A stretch of 64,000 nucleotides of DNA from Acholoe squamosa. Taxonomy: Eukaryota > Annelida > Polychaeta > Phyllodocida > Polynoidae. The DNA is taken from contig OX439038.1 in the NCBI GenBank assembly GCA_949317995.1, positions 64,629,576-64,693,575 of the forward strand, in the 5' to 3' direction. Positions 57,304-64,000 of the stretch are shown piece after piece. The translations under genes and the position numbers were made by a program. How positions within the stretch are numbered: position 1 is the first letter of the stretch; the number at the start of each line of letters is the position of its first letter. The notes under the pieces are model-generated. The model saw only the letters and a list, made by a program, of their open reading frames with translations, ran no database searches and was not told the origin of the DNA.

Positions 57304-60293
57304 GAGATGGACCCTGTAGCGGCGTCGATTTCGGCCTGCTCTCCGTCAGTGCGCTCCTCTCCATGTGGAGCGCTGGCGGCTAGCTGGCCCGAAAACGTCG
57401 GCGACTCCGGCAATGGGGCCTCGCGGTCCATTGTCGTACTCCAAGCCTCGTTAGAGGTCTCGGGTGCATCCCGGGAGTCCCCCTCAGCATCTGAGTGGAG
57501 AACGGCCGAGTCTGCTGAGTCGCTTCCGTCGTCGTCGTCGCTCTCCTGACCTTCACGGTCGTCCTTGTCTCCCTGGTCAGGGGGAGGCTTTGGAGAATGA
57601 TCGACGACATCGACGTCCCCGTCTATATCCATCGACTGTTCCACCTCGGCAGGTTCTACTGCTTGGGCGGAAGCCGACAGGTCCGGACAGACGGCTACGT
57701 TCGCCGGGGCCAGGGGAGTGATGCCCTGAAGATCCGGATGGATCCTCGGTGACACCATTCTCTGGACCGGTGGCGGCGTAGGCCCGGTGGTTCCCGAGAG
57801 GGTTATCAAGGGAACCGAGGAGGAAGACGGGGCTGCTGGCGGGTAGACGGAGGCACCGAGAGACCTACCCGGGGTGTCAGGCTTGTCCTGCACCACCTGC
57901 TCTCGGCCCAACATCGTCATAGCCGAGCTCAGACTGTCAATCTTTGGAGACAATTCTCTCAAAGGATTCGTCTGAGCCGCCAGCGTCCTGATGTCAGGAA
58001 TCTCTCCACCCTCGACGAGGTACCTCTGCGCTTCGCGAGAGGGCTCGGTTCGAACGGGCTTCAGGGTTCGGACGCCATGGTGTTTGTCCCTCATCCATTC
58101 CGAGAGTTGGACCCCGAAGACTCTAAAGAATTCGCGGTCGATTTCCTCCCAGCCTTCTATGATACTGTCCCTCTTGGTAATATCATATTGGGCCTGTGCC
58201 TCAAAGTTATTGAGACGCGTTCGGACGTCGGTCAGACGAGAGTCCATCTCCATCTGAACGGTCTGGCGCGCCTCATTCCTAAGAGCCGGAAGGAGCTCGT
58301 TACGGATGGCCATGTTTGTTCTATCAAACAGGCCGAACAAGTAGGCACTCGCTTCCTCACGGAATGCCTCACCGAACTTGTCGATAGCGGGGCTGCCTGT
58401 CATCTGTAGAAGTCCCTTACAACGTTCCACGAACGTCTTCGGGACCCCACATTCGACGCCATCGCCGTATGCAGGCTGTGCCAATTCCCAACGCAAGGTT
58501 GCTGTCGGGGTGTCGGCGCCTGTCACGACGTTGGAGAAGCTAGCTCCTGCTGCCGAGGTCAATGTCGCGCCTCCTACGTGGACACGCGGCGTGGCAGCTG
58601 GGGTGCTGCCCTCTGCCGCTGTAGGGGGCTTGACAGGAGACGAGTTGGTGGTCACCTTGGGTTGTCGATCACGACCACTCCGGGTTTCCACCGTCTTGCC
58701 TCCAGTTTTAGCACCACTGGTGCTTGGTTTGGCTGAACCGGTCGAAGCAGTCTTCGACTTTTTAGGAGCCGGGGCCGGGGCGGCTTTCGATGCCTTTTCG
58801 GGCTTCGAGGGAGCAGCCTGCGGCTTAGGCTTCTTAGGTTCAGTCGAACCGGCAGACTTTCCAGCTTCTGTAGAGTGGGGCCTCTTGTTCCCACTCGTAG
58901 AGGCTGTAGGTCCTGGGTCCCGAGGACGACTGGCCTCCCGCTTCTTCCGTTGCTCTACCCTGAACTCGGGGTAGGCACCGTAGAAAGCGGGCATCAGCTC
59001 CGGTCTGATATACAGGCGCTTCGTAGACGGGGGTGCGGGGGCCATCCGCATCCAGTGTCTAGTCGGCGCGCCTGTCTTCTCATTCCGTTCGCACTTTCCA
59101 ACCAGTGTCTCCACTAGCTGGATAGCGCCCTCGGCGTTGTACTTATGGGGCTGCTTGTACGACTTGAGATGACGCGCCATCAAGCCCCTTCGTGAGGTCA
59201 CGAAAGGAGGAGAGGTCGGGTCATCAGGGTCCTGATAACATGGAATGGTCTTTTCCACCTTAACACAACCGAACTGCGGACGGATGGCTCGATGCTCTTC
59301 AACCAAGTGTCGAGCATACCTGCCGTCAGTCGCGTATACGCGAGGGGGAAACCCCTTACGTGTGCAGTTCTCGAAAGCACACTGCTGCCCTGGATTGAAG
59401 ATGCGCCATGCGAACCCAATCCGCTGTCGCTCGGGCAGCGACACCCCCGACGAGTCTGAGGCATTCGTAACATTCTCGATCATCGAGACATACCAGTCAA
59501 TGGCATGACTGTCGTCCGAATACCATTCCTCGTCGTCACTACCGTCCTTTCCGACGAGACTTGGGAGTACCACTTGACCATTCTTGCGGTAGTCCTGAAG
59601 CTTTGTCAGTGGCCTGTCATCGACGTACTCAGCACGTCGTTTGGCAGTGATCGCTGACAGTTGCTTCCACTCGTCGACAGCCCTGGCCGTGTCTGGGGGT
59701 GAGGATACGGTGCTCTCCACGGCACCGGCATCGACCTCCGACGGCTCGGTTCCAGGTTCCGGTGGAGCAGTAGACTCGCTACTCCTCTCCCGGGCTGGAG
59801 CCTTCTTGGCTGCGGACTCTTTCTTGCTACTTTCCTTCTTGGGCACCCTAGGGATCTTGAAATCCTTCAAGGTACCCTTGGATGCCTTCGATTCAGTCGG
59901 CTTCTTGCCTTTAGAACCTGAAGGGGTAGCACTTTTCGATGGAGCAGGCGTCGACGGCTCGTCGACCTCCATCTCATCGGGAGAAGAGTCTCTCGAGGCG
60001 GCAGCAGCTGCGACCTTCAAGTCGCGCTTCTGCTGCTTAGCTGCCTCCTTCGCCTTCCGGCGGAGCTCCTTCTCCCGCTCCTGGGACTCAGCCAAGGCTT
60101 TCTGTGCATCCTCGATCTGCTTCAGAAGGGCTGCACTTTTAGCCGAGGTAGACTCGAGCTCTTGCTCGGGTCTGGTCCTCTTGGACTTCTTCTTCTTCTT
60201 CTTCTTCTGCGACTTGTGGCTCGCCGAAGAGCTGTACCCTGACTGCTCGTCGGACGAGGACCCTATGGTTCTTCCTGAACTGCCGGGTTCCAC
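57291..60293 (-). CDS. Accessory 1000-codon ORF of the gypsy element (function unknown)
   Basis: An uninterrupted frame downstream of pol on the same strand, in the env position. Its first listed codon is GTG; an in-frame TGA lies about 35 bases upstream and the first ATG is codon 108 (59972-59970, good context gag-ATG-g). Contents by residue: Lys-rich and coiled-coil segment (30-95); Pro/Ser/Lys-rich linker; two C2H2-like zinc fingers at about 300-390 (CAFENC with RHLVEEH, then a second C/H set ending RHLKSYKQPH); a basic Pro/Lys-rich tract (460-560); a helical region (about 625-760, VERCKGLLQ to REFFRVFGVQL); an acidic C-terminus. No CCHC knuckle, protease, signal peptide or membrane span is seen, so it is neither a standard gag nor an env. 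Nucleic-acid binding is likely from the fingers and charge; the exact role is unknown. Confidence 0.75.
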   Translation of the reverse strand: MEPGSSGRTIGSSSDEQSGYSSSASHKSQKKKKKKKSKRTRPEQELESTSAKSAALLKQIEDAQKALAESQEREKELRRKAKEAAKQQKRDLKVAAAAASRDSSPDEMEVDEPSTPAPSKSATPSGSKGKKPTESKASKGTLKDFKIPRVPKKESSKKESAAKKAPARERSSESTAPPEPGTEPSEVDAGAVESTVSSPPDTARAVDEWKQLSAITAKRRAEYVDDRPLTKLQDYRKNGQVVLPSLVGKDGSDDEEWYSDDSHAIDWYVSMIENVTNASDSSGVSLPERQRIGFAWRIFNPGQQCAFENCTRKGFPPRVYATDGRYARHLVEEHRAIRPQFGCVKVEKTIPCYQDPDDPTSPPFVTSRRGLMARHLKSYKQPHKYNAEGAIQLVETLVGKCERNEKTGAPTRHWMRMAPAPPSTKRLYIRPELMPAFYGAYPEFRVEQRKKREASRPRDPGPTASTSGNKRPHSTEAGKSAGSTEPKKPKPQAAPSKPEKASKAAPAPAPKKSKTASTGSAKPSTSGAKTGGKTVETRSGRDRQPKVTTNSSPVKPPTAAEGSTPAATPRVHVGGATLTSAAGASFSNVVTGADTPTATLRWELAQPAYGDGVECGVPKTFVERCKGLLQMTGSPAIDKFGEAFREEASAYLFGLFDRTNMAIRNELLPALRNEARQTVQMEMDSRLTDVRTRLNNFEAQAQYDITKRDSIIEGWEEIDREFFRVFGVQLSEWMRDKHHGVRTLKPVRTEPSREAQRYLVEGGEIPDIRTLAAQTNPLRELSPKIDSLSSAMTMLGREQVVQDKPDTPGRSLGASVYPPAAPSSSSVPLITLSGTTGPTPPPVQRMVSPRIHPDLQGITPLAPANVAVCPDLSASAQAVEPAEVEQSMDIDGDVDVVDHSPKPPPDQGDKDDREGQESDDDDGSDSADSAVLHSDAEGDSRDAPETSNEAWSTTMDREAPLPESPTFSGQLAASAPHGEERTDGEQAEIDAATGSISEDQ

Positions 60294-60312
60294 CAGGGAG
60301 AGAAGACTCCGG

Positions 60313-60622
60313 GTCTCGAACCGTTCTCAGACGGGACGAGACGTCGAAGAGGATCTTCGAGGTTTATCGATCCGCACTCTGGCGGGTCGAAGCCTCGAAG
60401 GTGTCTTCGATGTACCTCGAACCGCACTCAGGCGGCTCGAGGGACCGAAGACTGGAGTCTCGAGTGAACACGAACCTGCGCTCACACAGGTCGTGTCCCT
60501 CGACACTAGGCAGGGGAGACCTCCTACACTCAGGTAGGAAGTCCCCAGACGGGGCGTACCAGCTGGAATAAGCTAGGCTTAGTCCAGCTTATCTGCGTCC
60601 GACTCTCACGAGAAGGGCGCAG
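60313..60622 (-). other. Hairpin array in the leader of the accessory ORF
   Basis: Eight consecutive stem-loops: TCTGCG...CGCAGA (60592-60622), AGCTGGA/TCCAGCT with inner TAAGC/GCTTA (60561-60589), CCCC/GGGG (60543-60554), CCTCCTAC/GTAGGAAG (60520-60541), ACACGAaCCTG/CAGGtCGTGT (60468-60496), CCTCGAaCCGC-actca-GGCGGcTCGAGG (60415-60442), CTTCGAGG outer with TCGAtCCGC/GGCGGgTCGA inner (60355-60400), GTCTCG/CGAGAC (60313-60342). Several share an ACTC(A/T) loop on the plus strand. No ATG occurs on the sense (minus) strand between 60622 and the ORF. Confidence 0.8.
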
Positions 60623-60650
60623 ATGTGACCTCCGTGGTGGGCGACGCGGC

Positions 60651-60722
60651 CTTTTATCCCTGTGGCGCACGTCTCTGATTGGAGGAAGGGACTACGTGAC
60701 CGAGGAGGGCGAACCCCATTGG
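60651..60722 (-). promoter_or_regulatory. Internal CCAAT/TATA promoter for the accessory ORF
   Basis: On the minus strand: two CCAAT boxes (ATTGG on plus at 60718-60722 and 60678-60682), a CACGT-type motif near 60694, then GATAAAAG (60658-60651). Initiation about 28 bases on falls at about 60622-60627, exactly where the hairpin array starts. The LTR's TATA is preceded by a similar ggtcacgtg motif. Confidence 0.6.
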
Positions 60723-61292
60723 TCCACCGCGCATCACGCCATGACCAAATAAGGTATTGCTCAAAAAATAGAACGACTCACTCTCCCCTCACCGTCACGC
60801 TCTGCTTCTCCAGTCGCAATGTTTGCATATGCCGTTATTTCCTATGCGGTCTATGGGTTCCAACACTATTAACATGGATTAATCTGGGCACCCCCTCCTT
60901 CATCAGACTACCGGGATTAAAAAAAATGGTTCCAATATGGATCTACCCTTCGGGCAGTATCCACCAGCCTATGCTGGGAACCCGTCCTCACAGTCAATAA
61001 AATCAGAGGCTCCAAATTTCCATGTTTCCAGTATCAGTTTGTCTCAAACTAAGAGGCAATCGTACGACTTCTCGTTGTGTAATTTTTTATTCACCGTCGG
61101 CTTCACGTCCACAGACAGATTTACTCAAGAACGGTACCCGTTATTTTAAAGTCTCATTAAAAACACAGGTTAGTAAAGCTGCTGCTTGGTATTGTGCGAA
61201 ACATCGATTACTGAGTAGGGTTTAATCTAGGGCTTTTCCTGATTTTAACCTTTACTACAGGAACGAGTGTTGAGCCTCGGGGCGGGTTACTA
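60723..61292 (-). other. Spacer between pol and the internal promoter
   Basis: About 570 bases without a long frame. Unlike its neighbours it has no hairpin array; only an isolated ccagc-ctat-gctgg is noted near 60965. An octamer-like atgtttgcat lies near 60820. Confidence 0.5.
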
Positions 61293-64000
61293 TCACCCCC
61301 TCCTAGCCCGCCGTCCTTTGATGTGGCCCGGGCCGACCGGGCTATTAACCCGTTTCCGTCGGCGTCTGCCTCCCATCACTTGTGACGGTGTGGATGCAGG
61401 AGCCAGAGTGTTTGCTCTGGGTTTCCTTTTATCCTCGACACTCGCTGACCGTTCCTTTGATGAGCCTTGGCGCTTAAGCCTCGCTCGAGTCATAGGTCCG
61501 GACTGGAGTGACTGATCTTTCACTTCAATCGAAACGTTTCGATGTGAAGTTTGTTCAGTCGTTCGCACCTTCGAGGGGGGGTCGGGCTTCCGACATCCCT
61601 TCAAAGGCTGTTTAGATGTTTTCGACTTATCTCGACGGGCCGGTCGACCACGGCGCCGCTTTGATGGTTTACTGGCATCCAACACCTCCACCTCGCTCAG
61701 TTTTCGAGCTTTTTGCTGTCGTTTTCGATGACCCTGCTTAGTTTGTTCTTTAGACTGGACTTCCGGCCGCGACCTTTCGACCTCTATTTCGACCTGTCCA
61801 GAAACAGACTTAGCCCTTTTCGTAGCCCTACGAGAAGGTGAATCATCATCAAGTTGTGGTTGCAACAACTCGACAGTTTGTGATAGTTCTACGCCCAACC
61901 ACCGGCGCACTCTATCAACATTGCTCTTTTGCAACCGTCCGCGGGATGATCGAAGTAATAATGTCGACTCAGAGAGGACAGAATCTACAACGAACGGCCC
62001 ATCCCAGTTGGGGGCAAGCTTCATAGCTGCCTGGGGGGTGTGGTACCTCACCACCTGTTCACCAACTGAGTATCTTCTCTGCTTTAGCCCATAGTCATAC
62101 CCGACCTTCTGGCGTTCCGCAGATTTACCTAAGTTTTCCCTTACCATGCTATAACTCTCCCTCAATCGGTCACGAAGTTGTTCCACGAAGGTGACGGAAC
62201 AAGGGACTTCGAGTGGGTTCTCGATTGAGCCGAAAATCACATCCGCTGGCATGAGAAGTTCTTCCCCGAATACCATCATATTTGGACTGCATCCAGTAGA
62301 ACTGTGCTCAGAGCTGTTATATGCGGACACCACATATTTAGCCTGTTCATCCCAGTCGTCCATATGTTTGTCTACCAACATAGTCAGACTCTGAATCAAC
62401 GTTCTATTGAACCTTTCCACCTGACCATCACTCTGTGGTCTGTATGGATTGGTTCTCTGTTTTACAATCGTTAAATATTCACACATCTCAGAGAAGAGTC
62501 GAGATTCGAATTCTCGACCTTGGTCGGAATGCAGAAGCAACGGGACTCCAAAGGTCAAAACCCATTCGTCCACGAAGGCCTCTGCACAGGTCTCTGCCGT
62601 GTGATTTGGTAGGGGAATAGCGCGTACATACTTGGTGAAGTAATCTTGGATTACTAACATGCAAGTATTCTTGTTTGGCGTGGGTGCAAATCCCGAGATG
62701 ATATCCATAGCTATCCTCCCGAATCTCACCCCGAACAACTCTTGGTGCAGAGGAGACTTACCCATGCCCTCGCCGGGCTTTACCAGGCAACAGGTAGGAC
62801 AGTGTCGAACCCAACGACCTATGTCCTTTCCCATCCCGGGCCAGTAATATCTCCTTTTCACCTTTTCGAGCGTTCGTTTACGACCAAAATGTGCCGCTGT
62901 TCGGTGTCCGTGGCAAAAGGAGAGTACCTCACCCCTCAGTTGGCGTGGTACAACTACTTGAATCGTGCGCCTAGCTCGACCCGCCTCGACTTTCCAGCGA
63001 CACAACAAGCCTTCACGGAAGGTTAGTAGAGGCCATTGCCCTACTAATTTCCGTACCTCGGCGCTCTCGATCGATACATCAGGCCTAGTGGGTTTAGCCC
63101 CCTTAACTAGCCATTCAGCAACTCGTTTGATGTCAACGTCCGCTTTCTGAGCATCAATGAGTTCATCGAGAGACCAAAATGCAACACCCACCCGGCTGTC
63201 TACTAAACCACTTACAGCTGCCAAAACAGCATTATGACTGCCGCAGTCTGTGCAATCCGACCTCTGGCATAGCCGCACAGGGATACGACTAAGGCCATCG
63301 GCGTTTAGATGCTTGGCCCCACTTCGATGTTCGATCTTAGAGTTTTCGAGACCGAACTCCGAAAGGTGGGCCAGCCACCTACCCATCATTCCCTCAGCCT
63401 CTTTGAAATTTAGGAGCCATTTCAAAGACGAATGATCAGTGCGGATAGTGAAGTTACCACCATAAAGGTAGTGTCTAAACTTCCTGGTGTACACGACAAC
63501 TGCCAACAGTTCCCTTTTGGTAGTGCAGTAGTTTCGTTGTGTTTTACTTAGAGTGTTGCTGGCAAATGAGATCGGGACCTCCATTCCATCCTGCACCTGG
63601 GATAGAACAGCCCTGATCGCTGTGTTGCTAGCATCAGTGTCCAAGATAAAACGACCGTCGGGTGTGGGGAATCGAAGAACAGGTGTCTCCCTGAAACTTC
63701 GTTTTAACTTGACAAAAGCATGTTCGGCTTTCTCCGTCCACGCGAATGCCTCGTAACGACCTCTACTACCTTTAGGTTTTTGGATCACTAAGTCCTGCAA
63801 AGGACTGACGAGTTCTGCAAACCCCGGGATGAACTCTCGGTAGTAGGAACAAAAACCAATGAAGGATCGGATTTCCTTCACTGTAGTGGGCCTAGCCCAA
63901 GTCATTACATCGCTAATTTTCCCCGGGTTGGCTTCTATACCCTGTTCAGACACGATTCGGCCCAGGTACTCGACTGAAGTCCTAAAGAGTTGACATTTTT
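61293..64000 (-). CDS. pol: Ty3/gypsy pol: RT end, RNase H, integrase (partial at window edge)
   Basis: The frame is open to the window edge (the RT end EYLGRIVSEQGIEANPGK crosses 63953), so the N-terminal part with protease and the RT core lies outside. Visible in order: RT thumb (SFIGFCSYYREFIPGFA), RNase H (DTDASN, KRELLAVV, RTDHSSLKWLL, HLNADGLSR), integrase zinc site (HGHRTAAH with CPTC), catalytic D, D, E (AMDIISGF, HSDQGREF, GQVERFNR), the GPY/F-type module (NWDGPFVVDSVL) and a long basic tail of about 190 residues ending at TAG 61293-61295. There are no stops or frameshifts, so it may be young and active. It lies in a MARCHF6 intron in sense orientation. Confidence 0.93.
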   Translation of the reverse strand, partial: KCQLFRTSVEYLGRIVSEQGIEANPGKISDVMTWARPTTVKEIRSFIGFCSYYREFIPGFAELVSPLQDLVIQKPKGSRGRYEAFAWTEKAEHAFVKLKRSFRETPVLRFPTPDGRFILDTDASNTAIRAVLSQVQDGMEVPISFASNTLSKTQRNYCTTKRELLAVVVYTRKFRHYLYGGNFTIRTDHSSLKWLLNFKEAEGMMGRWLAHLSEFGLENSKIEHRSGAKHLNADGLSRIPVRLCQRSDCTDCGSHNAVLAAVSGLVDSRVGVAFWSLDELIDAQKADVDIKRVAEWLVKGAKPTRPDVSIESAEVRKLVGQWPLLTFREGLLCRWKVEAGRARRTIQVVVPRQLRGEVLSFCHGHRTAAHFGRKRTLEKVKRRYYWPGMGKDIGRWVRHCPTCCLVKPGEGMGKSPLHQELFGVRFGRIAMDIISGFAPTPNKNTCMLVIQDYFTKYVRAIPLPNHTAETCAEAFVDEWVLTFGVPLLLHSDQGREFESRLFSEMCEYLTIVKQRTNPYRPQSDGQVERFNRTLIQSLTMLVDKHMDDWDEQAKYVVSAYNSSEHSSTGCSPNMMVFGEELLMPADVIFGSIENPLEVPCSVTFVEQLRDRLRESYSMVRENLGKSAERQKVGYDYGLKQRRYSVGEQVVRYHTPQAAMKLAPNWDGPFVVDSVLSESTLLLRSSRGRLQKSNVDRVRRWLGVELSQTVELLQPQLDDDSPSRRATKRAKSVSGQVEIEVERSRPEVQSKEQTKQGHRKRQQKARKLSEVEVLDASKPSKRRRGRPARRDKSKTSKQPLKGCRKPDPPSKVRTTEQTSHRNVSIEVKDQSLQSGPMTRARLKRQGSSKERSASVEDKRKPRANTLAPASTPSQVMGGRRRRKRVNSPVGPGHIKGRRARRG

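Noticed and set aside
57291-60293. Gag polyprotein
   Set aside because: It lies downstream of pol, has no CCHC knuckle, and its zinc fingers are C2H2-like.
57307-60537. Plus-strand open frames across the accessory ORF and plus-strand frames across pol
   Set aside because: Shadow frames of GC-rich minus-strand coding sequence.
60313-60622. Hammerhead or other known ribozyme in the hairpin leader
   Set aside because: No CTGATGA/GAAA core or other recognised catalytic motif.

Overview
The window is AT-rich animal nuclear DNA dense in transposons. GT-AG introns, metazoan orthologues, LINE, Penelope, Ty3/gypsy and SINE remnants and many MITEs all point to a bilaterian invertebrate. A SINE whose minus strand ends in an (ACTC)n tail after a gttaaac-type 3' end recalls V-SINE families of molluscs, so a mollusc or similar marine invertebrate is my best guess. 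This is inference, not proof.

Layout. 1-12.4 kb: an RS-rich coding remnant (minus), a decayed RNase H-type LINE, a hAT-like MITE, and a broken Ty3/gypsy copy without reverse transcriptase. 12.4-28 kb: mostly repeats. These include a 5'-truncated LINE and, at 20.2-26.2 kb, a layered nest: a LINE split by a 233-bp TA-flanked MITE, which is itself split by a Penelope-like element carrying a 15-bp target duplication and a degenerate hammerhead ribozyme. 28.3-44.9 kb (+): a host gene resolved exon by exon with consistent splice phases. Its 1000-aa product starts with a TIN2-like (shelterin) TRFH-type domain, continues through a long SPxK-rich linker, and ends in a module resembling the C-terminus of GIGYF translational repressors. 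45.9-56.0 kb (-): the last ten coding exons (412 aa) of the ER-membrane E3 ligase MARCHF6/TEB4, convergent with the TIN2-like gene. 56.2-64 kb (-): a GC-rich Ty3/gypsy element in a MARCHF6 intron, in the same orientation. It has pol (running off the window), then an unusual 1000-codon zinc-finger ORF downstream of pol, then an LTR.

The two strongest oddities are these. (1) The gypsy element's noncoding transcribed DNA (56229-57303 and 60313-60622) is built almost wholly of consecutive short perfect hairpins. They begin at the predicted start site of an internal CCAAT/TATA promoter, and the ORF between them has no AUG in its leader or its first 107 codons. (2) The TIN2-GIGYF domain combination would join a telomere-capping protein to a translational-repression module. 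Family comparisons come from memory of the families; no database search was possible.
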